NCBI RefSeq assembly: GCF_001027285.1
Contig: NZ_CP011509.1
Span: forward strand, 1,992,501-2,056,500
DNA length: 64,000 nt
Direction: 5' to 3'
Origin: Archangium gephyra
GTDB lineage: Bacteria > Myxococcota > Myxococcia > Myxococcales > Myxococcaceae
Made by a program: the position numbers and the translations under genes. This document shows, piece by piece, positions 35,472 to 42,889 of this stretch; position 1 is the first letter of the stretch, and each line of letters starts with the position of its first letter. The notes below the pieces were generated by a model. It saw nothing but the letters and a program-made list of their open reading frames with translations, did no database searches and was not told where the DNA came from.

Positions 35472-37067
35472 ATGCGTTCGTTTCTACTCCTGGCCCTGGC
35501 TGGAGCCACGGCCCTGACGGCTTGTCATGCGTCCGTGGAGCAGCCACCTGTTCCCACCGGGCCGCGGGTGTCCCGGCATCCGGAGCGCCGGGGCATCAGC
35601 CTGCTGGTGGTGAGCGGGCCACAGACACTGGCGGAGCCGGAGGAGGACATCGTCGTGGATCCGCGGCGCTCGCTGGCGGTGACGGACGAGGTCATCCTGG
35701 CGCGCTTCAGCTTCGAGGAGCTGATGAACCGGCTCGCGGAGCAGAGCGGCATTCCGGGGCTGACGGGGCTGAGGCTGTACCAGGAGTGGTGGGACTCGCA
35801 GCGCAAGGCGCCGGGGCTGGGGTGGGGGGGCCCGCACTGCGATGACGAGCGGCTGCCGGACGGAAAGCCGATCTTCAACGGCTTCCCCTACTCCTGCCCG
35901 CGCGAGGAGTGGAAACAGGCGCTGGAGAACCCCTTCGTCGAGCCCGCCACCAACCCGGCGGCGTACGTGCCCATCGGGCTCTTCAACCGGTTCGATCTGG
36001 CGGCGGAGGATGGGAGTGACTGCGGGGAGTACCGCATCGTCTTCGCGCGCCGCTCGGGCATGAGCGACCCGAAGATGCGCAACCTGATCGCCTTCGAGGG
36101 GGTGCTGCCCAACCCGAAGCCGAAGAAGGGGCTGGAGGGGTGCCGCAAGGTGGCGCGCTTCTGGGCGGACCTCTCGCGGGAGCCGGACGCGGCGGCGCGC
36201 GCCGAGGCGCTGCACCGCTTCTACTTCGAGGGCGTGGGGAAGTTCCCCCCGGTCATCCACCTCGACCACCTCGGCAACGCCACGGGGCAGGCGACGGGCC
36301 AGGTGCGCACCAACCAGTTCATGCAGAGCAGCGTGCAGGGCACCTGGACGCTGCGCGAGTTCAGCCTGCGCAAGCGGTGCACCGGGGACACGTGCGTGAT
36401 GCGCTTCGAGCCGGACACGGTGAAGACGAACCCGGCCGGCGTGCTCTTCAACGCGAAGCAGGAGCACGCGCAGAAGGAGGCGTTCTCCGAGGCGCTCGTG
36501 TCCCAGGTGGAGTCGTTGGCGGTCAACGATCTGCTGCGCTACAGCCTGGACGTGGAGGATCGCTTCAACAGCGGGCAGAGCCACTCGAACGGGACGGAGA
36601 ATCTCTACGCCCACCAGATGGGCAACGGCGAGAGCCTGCTGCGCACGAAGCTCCAGGAGCGGTTGGACAGCCTGGGCATCCCGCTCACGGCGGCGAACAT
36701 CGTGGCGCGGGTGCAGACGCAATCGTGTGCGGGCTGCCATCAGCTGAGCACCAAGGCGGAGCTCGGAGGCGGGCTCATCTGGCCCGAGAAGAAGACGCAA
36801 TTCACCTTCGTGCACGTGAGCGAGCGCACGACGGAGACGGGGCCGGATGGTTCGCGCTTCGGGCTCTCGGAAGCGCTGGTGGGCACCTTCCTCCCGCCGC
36901 GGCAGCAGTTGCTGGAGGCCTTCCTCGAGCGGCGCCCGCCCTTCGACAAGCACCCGGACCCGGAGGACGAGTGCCAGGCGCCGGAGGTGCGCGGGGCGCG
37001 GGCGGAGAAGCCCGGCAAGGACAAGCCGGACAAGGACAAGGACCGGTGCGAGGACGAGGAGGGCTGA
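35472..37067 (+). CDS. Lipoprotein with a single CxxCH motif
   Basis: The ATG at 35472 follows GGAGGGGG, and the signal peptide ends with lipobox LTAC. In the 531-residue product, paired short motifs surround a central region (YVPIGLFNRFDLAAEDGSDC and EYRIVFARRSGM) that recurs in myxobacterial lipoproteins of unknown function. A single CAGCH near residue 419 may bind one heme or be a structural Cys pair. The C-terminus is strongly charged (KPGKDKPDKDKDRCEDEEG). No enzyme family is recognised. It is probably in the outer membrane or periplasm and stands alone between gyrA and a DUF1232 gene. Confidence 0.65.
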   Translation: MRSFLLLALAGATALTACHASVEQPPVPTGPRVSRHPERRGISLLVVSGPQTLAEPEEDIVVDPRRSLAVTDEVILARFSFEELMNRLAEQSGIPGLTGLRLYQEWWDSQRKAPGLGWGGPHCDDERLPDGKPIFNGFPYSCPREEWKQALENPFVEPATNPAAYVPIGLFNRFDLAAEDGSDCGEYRIVFARRSGMSDPKMRNLIAFEGVLPNPKPKKGLEGCRKVARFWADLSREPDAAARAEALHRFYFEGVGKFPPVIHLDHLGNATGQATGQVRTNQFMQSSVQGTWTLREFSLRKRCTGDTCVMRFEPDTVKTNPAGVLFNAKQEHAQKEAFSEALVSQVESLAVNDLLRYSLDVEDRFNSGQSHSNGTENLYAHQMGNGESLLRTKLQERLDSLGIPLTAANIVARVQTQSCAGCHQLSTKAELGGGLIWPEKKTQFTFVHVSERTTETGPDGSRFGLSEALVGTFLPPRQQLLEAFLERRPPFDKHPDPEDECQAPEVRGARAEKPGKDKPDKDKDRCEDEEG

Positions 37068-37163
37068 GGACACTCCCGAGCGAGGCGGCTTGCCCTGCGA
37101 GCGGCCGGGCACCTACGGTGGTGGGCGCGCAATGGAGCGCGGCCTCCATTCGTAGGAGAGGAC

Positions 37164-37466
37164 ATGAACGTCGTAGGCCTTCGAGCAATGGGGACCCGGT
37201 TCTTCCGTTACGTGCGAGACCCGCGCGTGCCGCTGTGGCGGAGGCTGGCCGGGCTGTTCGCCGTCATCTACTTCGTGTCGCCCGTGGACGCGCTGCCGGA
37301 CATCGTGCCCATCCTGGGCTGGCTGGACGACCTGGGCGTGCTGTCGGCGGCGGCCTTCTTCATGGTGCGCGAGGTGCAGCGCTACCAGCCGGAGGGGGAG
37401 CCGTCGGGCTGGCCCGAGCCGGTGGACGCGGGCCGGACGGGCACGCCTCCGCTGCGCGAGCGCTGA
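37164..37466 (+). CDS. DUF1232 (YkvA-type) small membrane protein
   Basis: The ATG at 37164 is preceded by AGGAGAGG. The 100-residue product has the DUF1232 core: DPRVPLWRRLAGLFAVIYFV, then SPVDALPDIVPILGWLDDLG. Two hydrophobic helices suggest membrane association. Family members are widespread, and no mechanism is established. The C-terminal ~35 residues are hydrophilic and variable. It is convergent with the ferritin-like gene 19 bp downstream. Confidence 0.85.
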   Translation: MNVVGLRAMGTRFFRYVRDPRVPLWRRLAGLFAVIYFVSPVDALPDIVPILGWLDDLGVLSAAAFFMVREVQRYQPEGEPSGWPEPVDAGRTGTPPLRER

Positions 37467-37485
37467 GCGGCGCTGCCCGAGCACC

Positions 37486-38286
37486 TCAGCCCAGCAGCTC
37501 CAGCTTTCGGAGCCGCGGGGCCACTCGCTCCTGGAAGGTGCGCTCGAAGACGAGCGCCTGGCGCACGGGGCCGAGGATGCCCCAGTGCGACAGCTCGGGC
37601 TCGGGGTGGGCTTCCAGCACCCGGAGTGCCTGGGGGACGTCCGCCAGCGCGCGCCGGGCCTGCTCCTGGTGCGGCGCGAGCGTCTGGGCCACCAGGTGCC
37701 GCCAATCCTTGCGCGTGGAGGCGGGGAAGCGCTGGAGCGACACGTCCGCGTAGGCCCAGCCGTAGTCCCCGTGCTCGCCCTCGTCCGCGAGCGTGGTGTC
37801 CAGCACGGCCCTCAGCCCCGGCTGGGTGCAGCGCGCGCGCAGATCCTCGATGTAGCCCACCGACAGCGTCTCGTTGATGCAGAGCATGGTGAGGGCGGTG
37901 GCCAGCGCCCGCTCGGGCATGGGCGCCTTCAGGAAGCCCTCCGGGTCCAGGAGCGGCAACGGCTCCGGCAGGAGGACGGGTGCTCCGAGGGCCTCGCAGA
38001 CCGCGGCGCAGAGCGCGGTGTGCCGCACCTCGTCCTCCACCGCTTCCACGGCGCCCGCGTACACCTCCAGCGGGTCTCCACTGCCCACCACCTCGGTGAG
38101 GAAGCGGGTGAGGATCTGGATGGAGCGGAACTCGCTCTGGGCCCGCTCCTGCCAGGTGCGCCGCACCCGAGGGAGCAGCTCCGGGGGCACCGCCTCCGGG
38201 CGCAACGAGGTGAGCTCCGGCGGCGTGCCCACCGTCTTCTGGTGGAGGCGCTGGAAGAGGCCCCCGGTGTGCTTGAGCGTCCTCAT
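37486..38286 (-). CDS. Ferritin-like diiron-type protein
   Basis: The ATG at 38286 overlaps the stop of the upstream lipoprotein (ATGA), which decides this start and implies coupled translation. The 266-residue protein carries helices with metal-ligand patterns: AQSEFRSIQILTRFL, AVEAVEDEVRHTALCAAVCE, LCINETLSVGYIEDL and TLADEGEHGDYGWAYAD. These provide the Glu and Glu-x2-His ligands of a four-helix diiron bundle. Proteins of this kind store or oxidise iron or perform radical or oxygen chemistry. The exact reaction is unknown. No signal peptide is seen. Confidence 0.7.
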   Translation of the reverse strand: MRTLKHTGGLFQRLHQKTVGTPPELTSLRPEAVPPELLPRVRRTWQERAQSEFRSIQILTRFLTEVVGSGDPLEVYAGAVEAVEDEVRHTALCAAVCEALGAPVLLPEPLPLLDPEGFLKAPMPERALATALTMLCINETLSVGYIEDLRARCTQPGLRAVLDTTLADEGEHGDYGWAYADVSLQRFPASTRKDWRHLVAQTLAPHQEQARRALADVPQALRVLEAHPEPELSHWGILGPVRQALVFERTFQERVAPRLRKLELLG

Positions 38287-38792
38287 GGCTGCTGGCACGG
38301 AGGGCCCGCGTCGGGTTGGCCATGGTTGACGTAGGCGCACGTCCCCTCGCCGCAGCTCACCCAGCCGAGGCCGTAGTTGCAGGCCGCTCCTGGCGGGCAA
38401 TAGCAGGTGGTGAGCCTCCCATCATCGCAGCAGGGCTCCCACGTCCCGGCGTCGGTGCCACCACCGTCCGTGGGGCACTGCGCGTTGAGGCCGTTCGCGC
38501 AGGTGCCATCGTCGCAGACGACCAGGAGCTGCCCGTAGTTGCAGGCCATCTGGGGTGGGCAGTAGCAGGTGGTGAGTCTTCCCTCGACGCAGCAGGGCTC
38601 GTGGGTACCACCGTCCCGGCTGCCTCCATCTTCTTGCAGGGGAGGTTCGGCCGGGGTGACGGTGGTGCAGGCGGCCAGCCACAGCAGCCCGATGGCCGCC
38701 GCCAGACTGGCGGCCCCGCCCGGTCCCGGTCCCCAGGCGCAGCCCGTCAGCCACAGCGCCGCGAGTGTCACCCCTGCTTGCCATGCACGCAT
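38283..38792 (-). CDS. Lipoprotein with tandem Cys-rich repeats
   Basis: The ATG at 38792 has GAGGAGGG upstream and two hydrophobic stretches in the first 45 residues, with lipobox-like LTGC and LAAC. The mature part consists of two near-identical ~45-residue units. Each has the order CC, GRLTTCYCPP, ACNYG, then C and GTCA (units at about residues 66-108 and 120-155). Eight or more Cys per pair suggest disulphide-rich knots outside the cytoplasm. The family is not recognised. Overlap with the ferritin-like gene by 4 bp implies an operon. Confidence 0.65.
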   Translation of the reverse strand: MRAWQAGVTLAALWLTGCAWGPGPGGAASLAAAIGLLWLAACTTVTPAEPPLQEDGGSRDGGTHEPCCVEGRLTTCYCPPQMACNYGQLLVVCDDGTCANGLNAQCPTDGGGTDAGTWEPCCDDGRLTTCYCPPGAACNYGLGWVSCGEGTCAYVNHGQPDAGPPCQQP

Positions 38793-38884
38793 CGCTCAAT
38801 CCCTCCTCGAGCGTCCCATCCTAGCCGGAGGCCGTCCCCGTTCATGCTGGCCCGTGCATCCACTGGCGATTAAGAGGGGGCCCC

Positions 38885-39895
38885 ATGACCACCACCAATC
38901 ATCAGTTCCGTCTCGCCGCCCGTCCCGTGGGCATGCCCAAGCGTGAAGACTGGTCCTACACCGAAGAGCCCGTACGCGAGCCGGGCGAAGGAGAGCTGCT
39001 GGTCAAGGTGCTCTACCTCTCGCTCGACCCGGCCATGCGCGGGTGGATGAACGAGGGCAAGTCCTACATTCCGCCCGTGGGCATCGGCGAGGTCATGCGC
39101 GCCGGCGCCGTGGGCCGCGTCATCGCCAGCAAGCACCCCGGCTTCGCGGTGGGTGACCATGTCTCCGGCTCCTTCGGCGTGCAGGAGTATGCGCTCTCCA
39201 ACGGCAAGGGCGTCACCAAGGTGGACACGAGCTTCGCCGCGCTGCCCGTGTACCTCGGCACGCTCGGCATGCCGGGCATGACGGCGTACTTCGGGCTGCT
39301 GGACATCGGCAAGCCGCAGCCGGGCAACACCGTCGTCGTCTCGGGCGCGGCGGGCGCCGTGGGCACGGTGGTGGGGCAGATCGCGAAGCTCAAGGGCTGC
39401 CGGGTCGTGGGCATCGCCGGTGGCGCCGACAAGTGCCGGTACATCGTCGACGAGCTCGGCTTCGACGCCGCCATCGACTACAAGTCCGAGGACGTCAAGA
39501 AGGCGCTGCGCACGCACTGCCCCAACGGCATCGACGTCTACTTCGACAACGTGGGGGGCGACATCCTCGACGCGGCGCTCACCCAGCTGGCGATGCGCGC
39601 GCGCATCATCATCTGCGGCGCCATCTCCCAGTACAACAACACGACGCCGGTGAAGGGCCCGTCCAACTACCTGGCGCTGCTCGTCAACCGCGCGAGCATG
39701 ACGGGCATGGTGGTGTTCGACTACGCCGCGCGCTACGGCGAGGCCGCGCGCGAGATGGCCGGCTGGATGGCCGCCGGCAAGCTCAAGTCGCGCGAGGACA
39801 TCGTCGAGGGCCTGCAGACGTTCCCGGACACCCTGCTCAAGCTCTTCAAGGGCGAGAACACGGGCAAGCTCGTGCTCAAGGTGGCCAACGAGTGA
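38885..39895 (+). CDS. NADP-dependent MDR-family oxidoreductase
   Basis: The ATG at 38885 follows AAGAGGGGG. The 336-residue enzyme belongs to the zinc-free medium-chain dehydrogenase/reductase class (leukotriene B4 dehydrogenase or CurA type). It shows LYLSLDPAMRGWMN near the N-terminus and the nucleotide motif VSGAAGAVGTVVGQIAK. DVYFDNVGGDILDAAL and a C-terminal KLFKGENTGKLVLKV follow. It probably reduces enone double bonds with NADPH. No zinc ligands are present. The gene is monocistronic in appearance. Confidence 0.9.
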   Translation: MTTTNHQFRLAARPVGMPKREDWSYTEEPVREPGEGELLVKVLYLSLDPAMRGWMNEGKSYIPPVGIGEVMRAGAVGRVIASKHPGFAVGDHVSGSFGVQEYALSNGKGVTKVDTSFAALPVYLGTLGMPGMTAYFGLLDIGKPQPGNTVVVSGAAGAVGTVVGQIAKLKGCRVVGIAGGADKCRYIVDELGFDAAIDYKSEDVKKALRTHCPNGIDVYFDNVGGDILDAALTQLAMRARIIICGAISQYNNTTPVKGPSNYLALLVNRASMTGMVVFDYAARYGEAAREMAGWMAAGKLKSREDIVEGLQTFPDTLLKLFKGENTGKLVLKVANE

Positions 39896-39903
39896 CGGCG
39901 GGC

Positions 39904-39930
39904 GCCGGGGTGCGAGTCCTGCGCCCCGGC
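39904..39930. terminator. Strong hairpin between convergent genes
   Basis: The seven-base arms GCCGGGG and CCCCGGC, extended by TGC/GCG pairing, stand in the 48-bp gap between the MDR oxidoreductase and the VIT-VWA operon. Both genes could use it. Confidence 0.55.
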
Positions 39931-39943
39931 ACCGGTTCCCAGC

Positions 39944-40762
39944 TCAGCGCGCCGCGAGTGCGTCCACGTGCTGGCGCAGGGCCCCTTCGTTCCGCAGCCG
40001 CGAGCTGAGCCCGGCGATGGGCTGGGCGGCCTGGGCGATGCGCCCGCGGGTGCGAGGGCCCGCCGCCACGAGCCAGGCCACGCCGAGGGCGAGCTCGGCC
40101 ACGTCGGGAGCACCGCCGAGCCGCGGGACGAGCGCGAGCAGTGCCTCCACGGCCTTCTTCACCTGCGCGCCGTGCAGGGCATGGCTGCTGGTGATGCCCT
40201 GGCGCAGCAACTCCAGCAGGGCGAGCGCGGTGGCGCGGGCCTGGTGCACGGGCTCGGTGCTCGCCTCCATGCCCGCCCACAGGCCACTGGCGAGCTGCTT
40301 CTTGAGCAGGCCCACCCCGCCGTCCGTGACGGCCGCCGTCTCCAGTTGTGGCTCGTCCGGCGCCACTGGCGCGCTGGCGGAAGCGGCCGAGAGGAGCGGC
40401 TCTTCCGGGAAGCCTGGCTCGGCCTCGTGCTCCATGAGGGCGGCGCGCTTCGCCTGGCGTTCGCTCCTGTACTTGCCCTTCTTCTTCTGCGGCTTCTCCT
40501 CGTGCGTCCCCTCGTGAGCTCTCGAGGTGGTTTCGGTGAGCACGCGGTACTCGCGCCTCTCCGTGCCCCGGCCCGGGGCCAGCGGCATCGCGGAACCCGA
40601 GGTGGGCGTGACACGCCGGACCTGGATGAGCGGGCGCGAGATGACGACCGCTTGAGTCGTGGTGGGCCGCGGCGAGCCGAGGGTGCCTGGCGGGGGCTGC
40701 CCCACGCCACCCACGTGGGTAGCGGGCCGGCCGGCCATCCCTTGCCGGGCTGTGCCGAACAT
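39944..40762 (-). CDS. C-terminal part of the split VIT-VWA protein
   Basis: This frame is in phase with the VIT-VWA gene that ends at 40,766. The two are separated only by a TGA and a Ser codon, where unit B has TGG (Trp). Translation could restart at the ATG at 40,762 (MFGTARQG). The 272-residue product has a basic linker (HEEKPQKKKGKYRSERQAKR) that differs completely from unit B. Its C-terminal ~115 residues match unit B nearly perfectly (KKQLASGLWAG, SSHALHGAQVKKAVEALL, IAQAAQPIAGLSSRL). That helical module is not assigned to any family I know. Confidence 0.65.
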   Translation of the reverse strand: MFGTARQGMAGRPATHVGGVGQPPPGTLGSPRPTTTQAVVISRPLIQVRRVTPTSGSAMPLAPGRGTERREYRVLTETTSRAHEGTHEEKPQKKKGKYRSERQAKRAALMEHEAEPGFPEEPLLSAASASAPVAPDEPQLETAAVTDGGVGLLKKQLASGLWAGMEASTEPVHQARATALALLELLRQGITSSHALHGAQVKKAVEALLALVPRLGGAPDVAELALGVAWLVAAGPRTRGRIAQAAQPIAGLSSRLRNEGALRQHVDALAAR

Positions 40763-40765
40763 GGA

Positions 40766-42556
40766 TCAGCCAGCAGGGGCGTTGACGGGGACGACGCGGG
40801 TCTCCGGCTGGCCCGAGGCGCGGCGCTCACCGGTGCGCTCCTCCACTACGACGAAGGAGGTGTAGGGCGTGACGATGCCGTGCGCGAGCGCCAGCTGGAC
40901 GATGCGCTCCTTGAGCGCCTGGGCACGCCGGCCCACCAGCGCCGCGTCCTGCCAGGAGCGGATGCGTTCGGCGGCCCACAACTTCTCCACCGCGGGCCTG
41001 TCACTCCGGGCGGGGAAGCTCACGGGGATGGAGAGGGAGAAGGTCTCCGCGCCGGACTTGCCCTTGAGCACCAGCTTGCCGCTGCCGGGAGTGGTGTAGC
41101 GGCCGAAGAGGCTCCAGGGCGTGCCGTCCACGAGCTGGGGAGGCTCGGCGGGAGCCAGCTCCGAGGCCTCCACGCCCTCGAAGCGCACCTCCACGCCGGT
41201 GACGCGGGGAGCGAGGGCGCGGGAGAACTGGGCCACCACCTTGTCGTCGATGCGCTCGCCCGGGTGGATGAACTCCACCGCGCCGCCCGTCTGCCGGGCC
41301 ATGCTCTTGAGCAGCATGTCACTCACGTTGGTGCCGATGCCAAAGGAGTAGATGCGCGCCGCTCCGCGGGCCCCCATCACCGCGTTGAGGATTTCTGATT
41401 CGTTGCCCACCTGGCCGTCGGTGAGCAGTACCACCACGCCGTCCGGCACGGACTGCACCGCGGCCAGCATGGGCTGGAGCAACTCGGTGCCACCACTGGC
41501 GTGCAACGCAGTCACCCACTGATCCGCCTGCTCGAGCGTCCTCTGGGTGAAGGTCACTGGCTCCGGTGAGAAGAAGCGGAAGGTGTTGTCGAAGGCGATG
41601 ATGTTGAAGCGGTCGCCCTCGCGCAGGTGGCGCAGGCACAGCCGCAGCGCGCTCTGGGCCTGGGGGAGGCTCTCGCCGCCCATGGAGCCCGAGGTGTCCA
41701 CCACGAACACCACTTCCTGGCGCTTGGGGCCCGAGGCCATGTCCAGCAGGTCCGGCACCACGGTGAGGGCGAAGGTGCCCGGCTCTTCACCTTTGCGGTG
41801 GGTGACGAGCGTGGTGAGCGGGGTACTGGTGTCCGGGCTGCGGATGCTCAGCACGAGGTCGCGGTCCAGCGCCACGTGGGGCTGGGAGAGCTTCACGCGC
41901 GTGCCGCCCTCGGCGCGGGAGAGGTCCAACGTGTGCGAGGGGCTCTCCACCACCACCTCGCGGCCCAGTGACACGAGCAGGTCCAGGGTGAGGCCGTAGC
42001 GCGCATCGCCCACGGGAGGGGTGATGCGGTCGGCGTCGGGCACGCGGTGGGTCGGCTCGGCTGAGCCGTGGGCGGTGCGGTCGCCAGTGGGAGTGCCGGG
42101 GATGTAGCGGGGAGCGACGAGGGTGGGCAGGGCCCAGCGCACACAGCCCTCTTCCACCTGGATGGCCTGGAGGAACTCCACCTCGACGAGTGTCTCCTCG
42201 CCGGGCAGCAGGTTGCCGACCTGGGCGGTGAAGACGTTGGGGCGCTCCTGGTCGAGCAGGGCGGCGCCATGGCCGGCCGTCACGGCGTTGTCATAGGTGC
42301 GGAAGGCCTCCTCGCGCTCCTTGAGGACACCCTGGACGCGGCGGCCGGCGCACTCCATGGAGAAGGCGGTGAGGGTGGCGTCGGAGGGGAGGGGAAAGAC
42401 GTAGACGGCCTCGACGGGCTTGGACTCGGTGTTGCGGTAGCGCTGGCGCACGCGCACGCGGGCGTGGCCTCCGAGAAGTTCACCGGTGACGTCCACGCCC
42501 TGAAGGGGAACCTGCTCACCGCTCTGCGTATACAGCCCTGCCTTGTCGTTCTTCAT
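40766..42556 (-). CDS. VIT and VWA domain protein (unit A, truncated by TGA)
   Basis: The start ATG at 42556 lies 4 bp after the remnant regulator frame. Residues ~1-130 form a VIT domain (VPLQGVDVTGELLGGHARVR, YVFPLPSDATLTAFSMECAG). Residues ~270-450 form a von Willebrand A domain with the metal site VVFVVDTSGSMGGESL and later LLTDGQVGNESEIL. Inter-alpha-trypsin-inhibitor-like VIT-VWA proteins bind other proteins through a divalent metal. No signal peptide is present. The frame ends at TGA in VPVNAPAG-stop, exactly where the paralogue continues with WSMFGTA, so a nonsense change separates it from its C-terminal module. Confidence 0.85.
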   Translation of the reverse strand: MKNDKAGLYTQSGEQVPLQGVDVTGELLGGHARVRVRQRYRNTESKPVEAVYVFPLPSDATLTAFSMECAGRRVQGVLKEREEAFRTYDNAVTAGHGAALLDQERPNVFTAQVGNLLPGEETLVEVEFLQAIQVEEGCVRWALPTLVAPRYIPGTPTGDRTAHGSAEPTHRVPDADRITPPVGDARYGLTLDLLVSLGREVVVESPSHTLDLSRAEGGTRVKLSQPHVALDRDLVLSIRSPDTSTPLTTLVTHRKGEEPGTFALTVVPDLLDMASGPKRQEVVFVVDTSGSMGGESLPQAQSALRLCLRHLREGDRFNIIAFDNTFRFFSPEPVTFTQRTLEQADQWVTALHASGGTELLQPMLAAVQSVPDGVVVLLTDGQVGNESEILNAVMGARGAARIYSFGIGTNVSDMLLKSMARQTGGAVEFIHPGERIDDKVVAQFSRALAPRVTGVEVRFEGVEASELAPAEPPQLVDGTPWSLFGRYTTPGSGKLVLKGKSGAETFSLSIPVSFPARSDRPAVEKLWAAERIRSWQDAALVGRRAQALKERIVQLALAHGIVTPYTSFVVVEERTGERRASGQPETRVVPVNAPAG

Positions 42557-42560
42557 GGCT

Positions 42561-42746
42561 CTACCTCTCCTGGATGAGGGCGCGCACGCGTTGCGCGAGC
42601 GCCCGGGTTTTCGCGTCCGCTGTGTCGGAGAGGTGCAGCTCCAGCCCCGGTGCCAACTCCCACCGGCGCCAGCGTGTCCCCCCGGCGGAGCGGCTGGCGG
42701 GGGTCTCGGTCTGCTCCGACCTGGGGAGTGACGGCGAGGCGGGTGA
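42561..42746 (-). pseudogene. C-terminal remnant of a MerR-type regulator (unit A)
   Basis: About 61 codons ending at TAG (42,561) match the end of the intact regulator of unit B: WRRWELAPGLELHL, then DTADAKTRALAQRVRALIQ. The winged-helix N-terminal ~100 residues are gone. Only 48 bp separate the remnant from the 20-bp boundary sequence shared with unit B. The remnant keeps the 4-bp spacing to the VIT-VWA start, so transcription of unit A probably depends on read-through or a fortuitous promoter. Confidence 0.75.
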
Positions 42747-42832
42747 AAGTCCGACACGCCCGGTGCTGGAGGCGGCGCGGGAGGGGGGACACCAGGGCAG
42801 GCGACCTGGCTTGTACGCGGGCCAGGGAGTGA

Positions 42833-42875
42833 CGGCTGGCACCGGGGCGCGAGCAAGGCGCTCCGGCACCAGCCG
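42833..42875 (-). terminator. Hairpin downstream of VIT-VWA unit B
   Basis: Seven-base arms CGGCTGG and CCAGCCG, with extra GCGC/GCGC pairing inside, lie 15 bp after the unit B stop. If it terminates, unit A would need its own promoter. Confidence 0.45.
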
Positions 42876-42889
42876 TGATGGGGCCCGGC

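Noticed and set aside
36140-37753. 537-codon open frame on the plus strand across the CxxCH lipoprotein and DUF1232
   Set aside because: It is an alternative frame of two recognised genes and has no coherent domain.
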